NCBI RefSeq assembly: GCF_038502225.1
Contig: NC_091312.1
Span: 34,730,482-34,794,481 of the forward strand
DNA: 64,000 bases
Source of the DNA: Cherax quadricarinatus
Taxonomy: Eukaryota > Arthropoda > Malacostraca > Decapoda > Parastacidae
Direction of reading: 5' to 3'
Shown: piece after piece, positions 10,276 to 21,015 of the stretch
Position numbering within the stretch: position 1 is the stretch's first letter
Layout of the letters: each line of letters begins with the position of its first letter
Program-made: the position numbers and the translations under genes
The notes under the pieces: generated by a model
Database searches by the model: none
The model's input: the letters and a program-made list of their open reading frames with translations, nothing else
Told to the model about the DNA's origin: nothing

Positions 10276-12971
10276 GGAGTAGACGTGTGCTGGGGATCTG
10301 GACCTACTAATTAGCAGGCCTACCCATTTCTCCCGACTGATAAGTCATCATTAAAACTCCTACTGTTGGAAGACAGCTTCAGTGTTGTGAGAACTCTTAT
10401 GTGCGAGCTGTGACTAAGGATATACCTAGTGAAACACTGGAAATAGTTTTCCTTTTTGCAAAGGCCCTCACAGGCCTCTGCTTCCCCTCTGCCTTTCATT
10501 TGACCTCAGCCTTTCGCCTCTATCAACATACAGTGTAGAGGCGAATTTTGCTAGTCCACTGCTACTCGTGCCTCTCAAATACTCACAACTCATCGCTTTA
10601 CCAACCTGAGGAATAACGATGAGTGTGCAGTCCTACGTGAGTTGGTAACCCAGGTGTCCACACACTGAAAATTCGTCTTTCACTCCAAGACACGTGTGCT
10701 AGAAGTTCTGCAAGTTTGGAGTGAGTAACAATCTGTATGAGTATTGCAGTGTTTGGTAACTCTTGAGAAGTCTGCCTCAGCCTGTGACCTTGAGCGAGGC
10801 ACTGCATCACCTGCCTGAGACTTTCGCCCATATTGACTATGTGAAGAAAGGCGAATGTGCGTGTTCAGTTACCCCTGCTGTTCTCTCCGCCTTTAAACTC
10901 AGCCGTTCGCCTCTATCAACGACGTGGAGTGTAGAGGTGTATTTTGCTGCCCCGCTGGTACTCGAATATGTGAGTTCCGCAAGTACTGCAGATTTGTTGT
11001 AACTATTTGCATGAGTGGATTACGCTGACTTAGGACATTGTGCTACCATCAGTACCTACGTAGGCTTAAAATGAGTGAGGAATGTCTGGCCTGCTGGGTG
11101 ACCTTGAAAATGGCACTATAAGACCCGCATGCCACTTACACCCATACTGCGTGTGTCTAGTGAGGTGAATGTCCCTTCCTCGACTTTCCTATTCACCGGT
11201 ATCCCTTAACTCATCGCCATTATCTACATATGGGATAAGGGCGAGTTTAGCTGATCCAGGCCAAACAGCGCTCCAAGCCAGCCAGTGAAGGCCAAGGCTA
11301 CATCTGTTCTGAATCCCAGAATGCCTTTGTGAACGTTCTACAGTGTTCCGGCCACACCTTCGGTGTTGTGAGAACTAGTTCTTATGTAGTGAAAATTTGT
11401 CTGTCATTCCAAGACACGTGTGCTAGATGTGTTAAGTGCTGTGGGTTTGGAGTAATTAACAAGTAGTACAATGTTGGTAACTCTCGAGACGACTGTGGGC
11501 CCAGTGAATGACCTTGAAAATTGCACTGCGACCTGCAGGCCACTACACCCATATTGCCTGTGTCTAGCGAGGTGAATATCCCTTCCTTGTCCCTTCTCCT
11601 TCCTCGATTTGGAACTCAGCCATTCGCCTCTATTTGCTTGTGGTCTAGAGGCGGTTTTTTGCCAGACCACATGGGTGCTTGAGTGCCCGTGTCCTCTGTG
11701 CCGCACTCCGCTCATCTTGCGAGTGTCTCCTGTGTGCCTGCCTGCCTGCTGCAAGCAGGTGTCCGGGTGGTTGGTGCGGGCTTGGCGAGTACAGTCAAGC
11801 AAGCTTGAGGGCAGCACTAAAAGCTAGCCAGAACAAGCTAAGGCAGCCTGCAGTTATAGCTGTCCTAGGGCCCAGCATGTCTGTGTATACGTTCTGCAGT
11901 GCTGCTGGCATACGAGTGTTTCCTGTAGTGGCTTGAGAACAATTTGACGAGCATTGCGGTGCTGACATTTTGAGTGGGACATGCCAGAGGCTCACTTATA
12001 AACATAGTAAGCTTGTGGTGATTGGCTTGTACACAGTGAACATTCATCTGTCATACTTGTGCTAGAAGTGTTAAGTGCTGCTTTCCCCAACAGTTAATTG
12101 TCATTTGTAAGCCTGTATTAAGACTTTAAAAGGCTCAGAGTGTGCTTCAGTGTAGCCACTCCTTACATTTGATAAATCAGTGTAATACATGCTCTGCTCA
12201 GTGTAACTGAACTATTAAATACGGTTACGTAATTAAATTGCTTGTCCTAGTGTCATTGCTGTGATAAAGTGTACACTTGGTGTACTTGGTAACACTTGTC
12301 ATACATAGTAACGCGTGTGTAAGTGAGATTGTTTAGGTACTGGTTCATCTATCTACAGCTGCACACTTATGCTTGCATACATGTATAACATAGTAACGTG
12401 TGAGTTACCCAGGATGGACCAAGGAAGTCAACCAGAGTGATTTATCTCATTGTCATTGTAACATTACCTAGTTGTTTTTTTTTATTAATTCTGTTTACAA
12501 TCTATGGTTGGGGTAAGAGGTTGTCTTCAGCATTCATTGTGATGCCTGCTATATTATTATTTCAGTGAGGTACATTAGGTGGCAGTAGCCTGAACTAACT
12601 CAAGTGGAAGTTATCATTGAAATTGAACCTCTTGTTTAATGTGATGTATGTCAGAATTCTAATTTTATGCTCAATATTACCTACTTTGTCTCTCTCTCTC
12701 TCTCTTTTCATCTTTGTAATTTGTGATAAGGTGTAAGACCTCGCCTGTACCATCCATTATATCATTATATGTACCATATTATTAACACACATACAAGAGG
12801 TCTCTGAGTGTGTTTTTGGGGTGTTCATTGAACTTGAGCACTTGTGTCTTGTGATCTATTTTGGACTTCTGACTTTGTAGTGAATAATTGCTCTTGCATA
12901 AGCTATAAGGGAAAGATAAGCGAGGAATTCTTGTGTTGTGAGTCTTACACCAGATATCATCACTGACAAAC
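10276..12971 (+). repeat. long 5' region of the I-like LINE with imperfect internal repeats
   Basis: No coding content recognised. Several blocks recur. TTCGCCTCTAT followed by TAGAGGCG is at about 10512-10545, 10905-10945 and 11620-11655. CAAGACACGTGTGCTAGA is at about 10686 and 11411. TGACCTTGAAAAT with a following shared 80 bp is at about 11099 and 11508, a spacing near 410 bp. These look like diverged tandem promoter-type units, as in the 5' UTRs of some LINEs. A short TC run is at 12691-12706. The segment 12100-12970 has no clear repeat. Confidence 0.5.
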
Positions 12972-14582
12972 ATGGCAACTGTTATAGAGGAACCTATTTC
13001 TGCAGGTGATGGAAATGATGATAGCTTCCAGACCTTTAAAAGTAAACAAAAGAGAAAAAGTGAGAAAGGGCTAGAGCGTCGACGTAGTCAGACTCACTTG
13101 ACTCGTACACAATGTGACACTAAACGTCCTTGGTGCACAGAGGCTGCAAGAAGTCTTTCTTCAAAGGAAGAATGTGTTAAGCTGAACTTCCCTGACAACA
13201 CCCCGCTGCCTGCTAAGTGTGCATGGCTAATGGAAGCTGTAAACAAGCATCCTAACTCAAGGATCCAATTTAGGAAAAACACACACAACTTTGTGTTTGT
13301 GGAACAGAATGCAGAACTGATCAATGATCTACTTAGTACACCTTATGGGGATATTAAGCTGCTCCGACCTCCATCAGACACTCACCACTTTACCAAAAAT
13401 GGGTCAGTATCATAATCTTTGGATACCCTCACTGCATGGACCCATCCCATTTGACTCTCAGTGAGCATATCATCAAGCCTAAAAGACTTAAAGGAAAATC
13501 CCAAATTATTGCCAGTTGGGTGGGTCCTGTGCCCCTCCCCCGGAATATCTGGGTGCATGGTTTACGTTTCCTAAACATCGAAGTGTACCTACCCCCTAAA
13601 CGTAGGTGTTACAAATGCCAGCACTATGGCCATGTTGCAGTAGACTGTGGAATACTACATTCTTGGTGTGGTAAGTGTGCTGGGAAACATTCCACTAGAG
13701 AATGCACAGTAGGCCCTGACAGCCAAAAATTTAAGTGTATTAACTGTAAAGAAGTTGGGGTTACAGTTTCCCACAAGGACTGCAGTCAGAACCCAAACAA
13801 CCTTCGATGTAAACCTGATAACAACCCTTTAATGGTAACTGAGGATGAGGCCATCCAGTCTACCACAGCCAGATCTGAGACTGAACCTCTGCAAAGTGTG
13901 CAAGAACCCCACCTCACTGCAAATGATTCTGGTGATACCAGAATGCCATCACACACACCAGCTGTGGAGGAGCTAGCCATCCCTGCTAGCACATATGGAA
14001 CTACTGGTCTGCCACTACAGATACCTATGGCTACACCTGAATATGGGGATGAGTTTGTCATTTCTCCCAATACACACAACTACAACAGTCAGACGGACAC
14101 CACACAGGTAACCCCCCTGGAAATTGGAGATGAGTCAGATGCACAGGACCTACCTGCAATGAATGATGAAACAGAGAACACTAATGTAACCATGGTACCT
14201 GTTAAGGTGATAGGTGTTAAAGAAAGCACTAACCCAGAAGTGCCATCCTCCGGAGAGGCATTGGATTCGCCTGACCTTCCTCATATTATAACAAATTTCC
14301 AGAAAAAAAATTGAGCATCTTGAACAGATCCTGACAAGTTTAATAAATATATGTAATCAGGATGATGCTCTTGAGCATGGTGATGATGTCAAAAGTGCAG
14401 CAATCTCCGTTCAGCTTCCAGCAATTTGTGAGAAAGAAGCCCATGACTCTTGCCTTCAAGACTTGCCTTTTAACTGGCTGCCAAGATGCCGAAAAATGCT
14501 TAAAAATAAAGGTCCTGAAGATAAAGACGTACAAACTATGCTATTTGCTCTTAAGTGTCTGCACACTGTAGTCAAAGCATAA
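12972..14582 (+). pseudogene. ORF1 (gag-like, three zinc knuckles) of the I-like LINE, two frameshifts
   Basis: Nucleic-acid-binding protein of an I-type LINE that coats the element RNA. It starts at ATG 12972 with a basic N-terminus. The middle part precedes three cysteine-histidine knuckles: CYKCQHYGHVAVDC, CGKCAGKHSTREC and CINCKEVG...HKDC (about 13605-13790). A Ser/Thr/Pro-rich acidic tail follows and the gene would end at TAA 14580-14582. Two shifts break it, both at A runs: A5 at 13395-13399 reads as if one A is missing, and A8 at 14303-14310 as if one A is extra. Net, the frame is about 537 codons. The ORF2 start lies 45 nt downstream. Homopolymer slippage or assembly error could explain both breaks. 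Confidence 0.82.
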
Positions 14583-14627
14583 TAGTTTTACCATCTTATG
14601 AGCAAGAGATTGTAATAACTCACTACA

Positions 14628-17600
14628 ATGGATACATTACAAATCTTTTCATGGAACATTGCTTCCATCAGGAAGCGGTTGCCTGACTTACATCATATTA
14701 GTGCAACCAAGAATATTGATGTCATCTGTTTGCAGGAATGTAGATTGAAAGATGGAGCACCTCCACCAAACTTGCCTGGATATGCAGCTTATAACCTAAG
14801 GTCAACCAACTGTTGTGTGATGTATGTCAGAAAGAACTTGCCACATTCACTCCTTTCCTTGCAGAGTCGAGTTAACATGCAGTATCATGGTGTCAAAGTA
14901 TATGCAGGCGATTTTTCCATAAACATTTTTAATCTCTATGCCCCAGCGAACCAGCTTCGACCTGATGCTTTACCAGATCGCATCAATAGTGAACCTACCA
15001 TCATTCTTGGAGATTTTAATGCCAGACATAAGAATATTGGTGGGTCTATAACAAACACCAATGGAACTAAACTAGTGAGATTGCTAAATGAGCATGATAA
15101 TGTTCGAATTGTGGGCACTACTGAGCCTACTCACATATATGGTGGCATACTAGATCTGTGTCTTGGATTTAATACATCATATACGATGCATGACTCTGTC
15201 ATAGTTGATGATCTTCTATCTGATCACTTCCCAAGACTAACAACTGTCAATCTTGATCACATCTCCAGCAATCAAGGAGCTAAATACAGAAGGAGGAAAC
15301 TTATTCTCAAACCAGAACACAGAGACAACTTTATTAACCACTTGGATCAATGGTATAAGAATTACGAGCCCATTGGCACACAAAAATTTAATGATGATTT
15401 AATTACCACTATTGAGAGTGTTCTCACAGATCAAGTGGGCAGGAATAGGAAACAAAGACCCTCCACTATAAATAACAATAAAAACCAATGTAAATACTAT
15501 AATGATCCACAGCTACGCAATCTAACACATGCAGCTAGGAGGATTGGTAAAGCATACCGTGAATGTAGAACCCCAGACCTGCTCAGAACGTTCCAAGCTG
15601 CACTAACAAATGCAAGGAATAGAAAGGAAGAACTTAGGCAACAGGAATGGGAACAGTTTGTTAGTGGATTAAATAGGTCCACCCCTTTGAGTTTGGCTTG
15701 GAAAGGTATAAATAAAATAACCAGGAAAAAGACTGGCAATGTTGCTCATCCCTTTCCTCTTGAAAAAGCAAATGACCTCATAAATGACTGGTCCAAAACA
15801 TCCAGGCATGAAAGCCTTCCATCTCATATTAGAAAAAATTTAGAGAGTACTTCTGAAGAAATGTTGAAACTGATTAATTTTATGAGCCAAAATATTGATG
15901 AGAGTGATTGCCTCTTTACCGAGTATGAATTAGATAATGCATTAACCAAAGGTCGATCAACTGCTCCTGGAGAGGATGGTATAACCTATGATATTCTCAG
16001 AACTCTAAGGCACGTGCCTGATAACCCTTTGTTGGCACTGTATAATCTCAGTTACATTGAGGGCGTTCTTCCTACTTCCTGGACCAATAGTCTCATTGTG
16101 CCTATCCCTAAGCCCCAACAGCCTGATACATTTAGGCCGATCTCCTTAACTAGTTGTCTTTGTAAAACTTTTGAAAGAATGATGCTTAACAGACTGTACT
16201 ACAGAATCAGACACCAACTTTCCCCCTACCTCTATGGGTTCATGAAAGGTAAAAGTGTGCAGAACTGTATTTCCACCTTTCTCACTGCACACACCTCTAC
16301 TAGTTTTACCACTTTTCTTGATCTAAAATCTGCATTTGATATTGCGAACAGAACCGTTATACTACATGAACTAGCCAAAATGAATATTGGTGGTAGCTTA
16401 CTCTGCTGGATAATAGGATACCTGTCAAATAGAGTATCCTCTGTCCTTTACCAAGGCTTCAGAAGTGATTCTAAAGAAATGTCTTTAGGTACACCGCAGG
16501 GAGGAGTTCTTAGTCCCATGCTATTTAATATTCTGATTAATGCTCTCCTAAATGCTCTACCTGCCTCACCTAAACATATAGCTATAAGCTATGCTGATGA
16601 TATCATGATCCATACAACAGGGCATAAGAAGATGAATACCATTCTTAATGAAGTTCAAGCAATTTGTAATCGACTAGGCCTCATAATATCTTCCTCTAAA
16701 ACAAAGATCTTAACAAGCAAACGACATCCCCCACCCATCTATTTGCAGGGTGAAATCATTAGCTACGTTAAAACTTACAGATATCTTGGTGTAGATGTAC
16801 CCTTTAACAAATCCACTATACCACAACTAAACAAGAAATGCAAAGCTAGGCTAAATGCTCTCAAAGCTGTTGCTGGCTACAATCCCAACTATGGTGCTAA
16901 TGTGAGAATCGTGAGAATGATGTACATAGCCTATGTTAGGTCCTTAATTGATTATGCTGCTCCCATGTTGATATTAGCTAGAGAAAGTTCTCTCCGACCC
17001 TTGGAGTTAATGCAAAATGAAGCTCTCAGGATTATTCTTGGCTGTCCCAGATCTACAAAAGTTCTTAACATGAGGAAGGAGCTTGGTATTTCTAGTATCA
17101 GTGATAGGATTGTTGAAATTAACACTGTACTCGGTATTAGAATGTTGAGAAACGAACCAGACACTGTCACAGTGAATCTTACCAAGTGTCTAGAGGTAAA
17201 TACACACAGATCTAAATGGATTGTGAAAACGTGCAATTGCATTAAGTTTTATAACCTACATGAACTGTATCACTGTAGGCAACAAGAGCATTTCACCCCT
17301 CCATGGAAGATGTGTTCATTTAATATCACATACCTACAAGTCCCTCCCAAGAAGCTCATTGCTAGTAATCCCTTCCTTAAATCTCTTGTTAGAGCAACTG
17401 CTCAAGAAGAAATTTCTCACCTAGCCGGTAGTAATAAGTTATCACAAGTTATATACACTGATGGATCTAAACAGGAGTCTTCTGGCAGGGCTGCATCTGC
17501 TCTTGTTGCCACCTCCCTAGTTAAGAACGATAATAAATTTGTTGAGTTAGGCATAAGAATTAACAACTGGGCGTCTACACTGCAAACTGAATTGTTTGCA

Positions 17601-18302
17601 ATCCTAATGGCGCTAAAGCTAACCTATGACACTGAGCTTGACTCTATCATCATTACTGATTCTATGTCATCATTGAAGGCTCTTGACTCATATAATGACT
17701 CCAACAACATGCTCATTGGGGAAGCCAGGTATAGATACTCAAAAATTAGGGACAAAGGAATTAATGTACAATTGCTATGGATCCCATCACACATTGGATT
17801 ACTCCTTCATGATAAAGTTGATATGTTAGCCAAGAAGAGTACCCAGAAGGAGAATGTAGAATATAACTTTGGTATAACTGTGTCTAGCATTAGGAATAAT
17901 ATTAGGAGAGAAGTAAATAATGAAAATGATTGTTATAGGAATGCAGTTAGAAGCCTGAGTAGATCTATAACCCACTATGATAACATGAACGTAGATAAGT
18001 ATGTTTATGGAGCAACTTGCAATGTGAACAGACTGACTGATGTTGTAGTGGCCAGGCTTAGGCTTGGTTACAAGTACTTCTGGCAGTTTGGGAGACACAC
18101 AGATGATGATCAAACTAAATGTAAATTATGTGATCAGGCATATGGTCACTCTCTTGAACACTATGTGCTTAATTGTCCACTTATTGAGGAATACAGAGAC
18201 AGACAGTATAATAACCTATGTGACATGTCAAGATATCTTATTAATGAAAATAAGATACCAGATATACTAAGCAAATTTCCTAAATTTGCTTGTAACAGAT
18301 AA
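14628..18302 (+). CDS. ORF2 of the I-like LINE: endonuclease, reverse transcriptase, RNase H
   Basis: An uninterrupted 1224-codon frame for the retrotransposition enzyme. An APE-type endonuclease fills codons 1-220 (FSWNIASIRKRL, ICLQECRL, ILGDFNARH, LLSDHFP). RT is near codons 400-730 (FRPISLTSCLCKTFERM, FLDLKSAFD, GTPQGGVLSPMLFN) with YADD at 16590-16601. RNase H is near codons 940-1075 (IYTDGSKQ, ELFAILMAL, ITDSMSSL, WIPSHIG, DMLAKKS). The C-terminal knuckle is CKLCDQAYGHSLEHYVLNCP. EN plus RT plus RNase H points to the I group; I cannot separate I, LOA or Outcast families by eye. With no stop or frameshift, this is the most intact transposon gene in the window and may be recently active. 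Transcription would come from the repeat-rich 5' region. Confidence 0.95.
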   Translation: MDTLQIFSWNIASIRKRLPDLHHISATKNIDVICLQECRLKDGAPPPNLPGYAAYNLRSTNCCVMYVRKNLPHSLLSLQSRVNMQYHGVKVYAGDFSINIFNLYAPANQLRPDALPDRINSEPTIILGDFNARHKNIGGSITNTNGTKLVRLLNEHDNVRIVGTTEPTHIYGGILDLCLGFNTSYTMHDSVIVDDLLSDHFPRLTTVNLDHISSNQGAKYRRRKLILKPEHRDNFINHLDQWYKNYEPIGTQKFNDDLITTIESVLTDQVGRNRKQRPSTINNNKNQCKYYNDPQLRNLTHAARRIGKAYRECRTPDLLRTFQAALTNARNRKEELRQQEWEQFVSGLNRSTPLSLAWKGINKITRKKTGNVAHPFPLEKANDLINDWSKTSRHESLPSHIRKNLESTSEEMLKLINFMSQNIDESDCLFTEYELDNALTKGRSTAPGEDGITYDILRTLRHVPDNPLLALYNLSYIEGVLPTSWTNSLIVPIPKPQQPDTFRPISLTSCLCKTFERMMLNRLYYRIRHQLSPYLYGFMKGKSVQNCISTFLTAHTSTSFTTFLDLKSAFDIANRTVILHELAKMNIGGSLLCWIIGYLSNRVSSVLYQGFRSDSKEMSLGTPQGGVLSPMLFNILINALLNALPASPKHIAISYADDIMIHTTGHKKMNTILNEVQAICNRLGLIISSSKTKILTSKRHPPPIYLQGEIISYVKTYRYLGVDVPFNKSTIPQLNKKCKARLNALKAVAGYNPNYGANVRIVRMMYIAYVRSLIDYAAPMLILARESSLRPLELMQNEALRIILGCPRSTKVLNMRKELGISSISDRIVEINTVLGIRMLRNEPDTVTVNLTKCLEVNTHRSKWIVKTCNCIKFYNLHELYHCRQQEHFTPPWKMCSFNITYLQVPPKKLIASNPFLKSLVRATAQEEISHLAGSNKLSQVIYTDGSKQESSGRAASALVATSLVKNDNKFVELGIRINNWASTLQTELFAILMALKLTYDTELDSIIITDSMSSLKALDSYNDSNNMLIGEARYRYSKIRDKGINVQLLWIPSHIGLLLHDKVDMLAKKSTQKENVEYNFGITVSSIRNNIRREVNNENDCYRNAVRSLSRSITHYDNMNVDKYVYGATCNVNRLTDVVVARLRLGYKYFWQFGRHTDDDQTKCKLCDQAYGHSLEHYVLNCPLIEEYRDRQYNNLCDMSRYLINENKIPDILSKFPKFACNR

Positions 18303-18780
18303 GTGAACTATAGATATGTAGATATAAATCCATATGTATTCCTGTTAACCCTTTGGGGCCTAGTTCCTAGGCCTTTTGTGTATCCATATGCTCTCGCGCT
18401 ACCGTCCAGTTAGTTTAATATGTTTATTATGCACCCCATACCCATCCTGTGGGCGGTAGTCAAAAGATTACAGAGGTACATAATTGGTCCAGGGACTGGA
18501 CTCCAAAGTTTTGATAGCTGAGCAAGTTACAAAGGTAATGAACTAGATCTGGTCATAATCATGACCAAGTTACAAAGGTAATGAGCTCCAGGTAGAGCTG
18601 GTCACACTCATGAATAATTGCAAAGGTAATGAATCATAAACACATTAATCATGAGAATTTACAAAGGTTATGAGCTCCAGGTAGAGCTGGTCAAAATCAT
18701 GACAAGTTTCAAAGGTAATGAATGATAAACACGTTATCACATGATTACAATCATAGACAAATTACAGAGTAATGAGCAGT
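18303..18780 (+). repeat. 3' region of the I-like LINE with imperfect tandem repeats
   Basis: After the ORF2 stop, about 190 bp of unique sequence precede six imperfect units of 40-55 bp (about 18520-18780). Each contains a form of TTACAAAGGTAATGA, and alternate units add GAGCTCCAGGTAGAGCTGGT. Such repeats at a LINE 3' end may be the RT recognition region. No poly(A) tail or AATAAA is seen. Confidence 0.6.
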
Positions 18781-19180
18781 TAACAAACATAGCAGGGAAT
18801 TCATCCATTGCCCCAACAACAGATGTTGCTAGGTGCCTGTCTCTCCTCGGCAGACAGCCATTGCAAACAGCAGCAAGTTGCCCCGGGATCTGCTGCTTGC
18901 ACGAGCACCATCGACCCTCCCCAAGAGGTCCAAGAAGCCAGTGACTTCGTTAGCAGCCCGAGGGAGAGCTTCCCTAGGGACATGTCAGCGTCCTGGTGGA
19001 CGCCAAGTTGATTGAAGATCCCAGGCCCTCGTGTGCACGGATGTTGAAGCTTGAGGAACTGAGTACACACTGCCTGTGGCACACCTGACAGCTGCCTCGC
19101 GGTCGAACTCCACGATGCTGTCCCTGTAGTGGAAGTTCCTGTGAGCCCGGCACGCCCTGCAGTGCCAATATGGAGGAAGC
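18781..19180. other. unidentified GC-rich 400-bp segment
   Basis: GC-rich compared with both neighbours. On the - strand it is open in all three frames over part of its length, but none of the translations resembles RT, although it abuts an RT fragment at 19180. It may be host sequence or another transposon captured between the LINE and the Gypsy fragment. I do not recognise it. Confidence 0.4.
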
Positions 19181-19590
19181 GATAATGACCTGTAGGAGTG
19201 GAGAATGCAGTTAGCTCTTGGCTGTCCTCGTGAAGAGGGACTTGCCAAAACCCTTGTAACAAGTCCAGGGTTGAAAAGACTTTGTTATCTCCGATGTTAC
19301 GTAAAAGATCACCCAGTACATGGAGTGGGAAGCGATCTGGAATAGTTTTCGCATTTAACTTCCTAAAGTCAATCACTGGGCGCCAAGTACCATCCTTCTT
19401 AGGCACTAGGATCAAGGGTGCATTCCAAGGTGAATTGCTAGGTGCAATAACTCCATCATCAAGCATTTGATTGATCAATTCTTCTGTGACAGCAGCTTGT
19501 GAATGAGGCATTCTGTACGCAGGTATATAGATAGGTCTAGTACCAGGTTCAAGTGGAATACGATGGGATAATGAGTACGCCATCCCCATT
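19181..19590 (-). pseudogene. Ty3/Gypsy reverse transcriptase N-terminal fragment
   Basis: Read on the - strand: HRIPLEPGTRPIYIPAYRMP, EELINQMLDDGVIAPSNSPW, PLILVPKKDGTWRPVIDFRK, then FSTLDLLQGFWQVPL and FSTPTGHYRFL, where RT similarity stops abruptly at about 19180. This is RT blocks 1-4 without the YxDD block. Orientation and missing part fit the upstream half of the pol fragment at 8093-10275, with the I-like LINE and the unidentified segment between, but about 80-90 codons of RT would still be missing. At 19590 it meets a + strand protease head to head. Confidence 0.88.
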
Positions 19591-20056
19591 CACAATTCCT
19601 GAAGCCTTAAGCAGTCTCGAGAATGACAATCCTGCTGATGATGTTGCTTCACACGTCTCTGACATAGATGATTTTGGAGATGAAGTGGGACATTCTGATG
19701 ACAATCCACCTTTTTGTTTGCACATAACTTCCAATGCAACCATAGGCCCTATAGTGCAAGCATCTGCTCATAATGTGCCCGTTCATTTTTTCATGGACTC
19801 TGGTGCACAAGTCAATATTATCAGGTCTAGTTTGTTTAGGGATAAGCAGTTACGACATGTCCTTCTCGTAGAACCGACTTGTGTCCTCCCTTAGTGGAGT
19901 AGCTGGTTCTCACCTGTGTGTCCGAGGTCAGACTTCCCTCACCTTTCTATCCAAGGTAGAGACTTTACTGCTTCCTTCCTTGTTGTCGACCAGATTACTT
20001 TCCCTGGTGACCTTCTACTGTGATTTTCTTCCATGCGAGACTTACGCATTGTGCTC
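19591..20056 (+). pseudogene. Ty3/Gypsy protease fragment
   Basis: An acidic gag-like linker (from about 19600) leads to FFMDSGAQVNIIRSSLF, with the aspartic protease signature DSG at about 19797-19805. The frame stops at 19894. Frame-shifted remnants such as VVDQITFPGDLLL at about 19985-20020, the usual C-terminal protease block, follow. The domain order (linker, DSG, ITFPGDLLL) supports a Gypsy protease. It is broken by at least one frameshift and cut by the SINE at about 20057. Its strand is opposite to the adjoining RT fragment, so a rearrangement or two separate insertions are needed. Confidence 0.7.
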
Positions 20057-20356
20057 AACCCGGTGGCCTGGTGGCCTGGTGGCTAAAGCTCCTGCTTCAC
20101 ACACGGAGGGCCCGGGTTCGATTCCCGGCGGGTGGAAACATTTCGACACGTTTCCTTACACCTGTTGTCCTGTTCACCTAGCAGCAAATAGGTACCTGGG
20201 TGTTAGTCGACTGGTGTGGGTCGCATCCTGGGGGACAAGATTAAGGACCCCAATGGAAATAAGTTAGACAGTCCTCGATGACGCACTGACTTTCTTGGGT
20301 TATCCTGGGTGGCTAACCCTCCGGGGTTAAAAATCCGAATGAAATCTTATCTTATC
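20057..20356 (+). mobile_element. tRNA-derived SINE
   Basis: The head has RNA polymerase III promoter boxes. A-box-like TGGCCTGGTGGCTAAAGCTC is near 20073-20092 and B box GGGTTCGATTCCCGG near 20113-20128, as in a tRNA gene. The region then continues as a non-tRNA body and ends in a TTATC-type short repeat (CTTATCTTATC, about 20346-20356). I remember closely similar SINEs as common in decapod genomes. It interrupts the protease remnant. Confidence 0.85.
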
Positions 20357-20364
20357 GATGGCAT

Positions 20365-21015
20365 GCCCAAATTGATGACTTCATAGTACCATTTTGGGGT
20401 TACCAGCTTGGAGTGTACCAATGGAACCCCTACTTTTAATTGGGGGTATTTTGCATCGCCTGCTCAGTCTTTTACTTTCGTAGGGAGTGATTTCTGTGTG
20501 CAGATTCGGGACCACTCCTTCCAGGATTTTCCAAGTGTAGATTATGATATATCTCTCTCTCCTGCATTCCAGCGAGTACAAGTCAAGTGTTTCCAAGCGT
20601 TCCCAGTAGTTAAGGTGCTTGAAAGAACTTATACGTGCAGTAAAGGTTCTCTGGACACTCTCTAGATCTGCAATGTCACCTGCTTTGAACGGGGATGTTA
20701 ATGTACAGCAGTATTCCAGCCTAGAGAGAACAAGTTATTTGAAAAGGATCATCATTGGCTTGGCATCTCTCGTTTTGAACGTTCTCATTATCCATCCTAT
20801 CATTTTCTTTGCACTTGTGATCGTGGCACTGTTGTGATCCTTGAAAGTGAGATCCTCAGACATTACTACTCCCAGGTCCCTTACAATATTTTTCCACTCT
20901 ATTGTATGCCCAGAGTTTGTAGTATGCTCTGTTCTAGTTATTATCTCCTCCAGTTTTCCATAACGAAGTACTTGGAATTTGTCCTCATTGAACATCATAT
21001 TGTTTTCCGTCTCCC
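20365..21015 (-). pseudogene. non-LTR retrotransposon RT C-terminal fragment
   Basis: On the - strand the reading begins WETENNMMFNEDKFQVLRYG. It continues with RDLGVVMSEDLTFKDH and ITSAKKMIGWIMRTFKTRD, then frame-shifts into LFK/ECRRERYIIIYTWKILEG. These are the thumb and post-RT blocks of a CR1/Jockey-type LINE (catalytic FADD block absent). It is 5'-truncated at about 21015, where it meets a different LINE, and decayed by at least two frameshifts. The clade cannot be fixed from this part. Confidence 0.8.

Larger units (their letters stand above)
10276..18780 (+). mobile_element. I/LOA-like non-LTR retrotransposon, nearly complete
   Basis: 5' region with internal repeats (10276-12971), ORF1 (12972-14582), ORF2 (14628-18302) and a repeat-bearing 3' region (to about 18780). 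ORF2 has the endonuclease, RT, RNase H and C-terminal zinc-knuckle order typical of I-group LINEs. Both outer boundaries are estimates: the left is where Gypsy similarity stops, the right where the 3' repeats stop. No target-site duplication could be established. It may split the - strand Gypsy element whose parts lie at 8093-10275 and 19181-19590. Confidence 0.75.

Noticed and set aside
20057..20140. A functional tRNA gene
   Set aside because: A and B boxes are present, but the body and TTATC tail show a SINE, and the rest does not fold as a tRNA by eye.
20400..20450. Continuation of the Gypsy protease after the SINE (QIDDFIVPFWG reading)
   Set aside because: The same bases read on the - strand fit the end of a LINE RT fragment, and the match is too short to decide.
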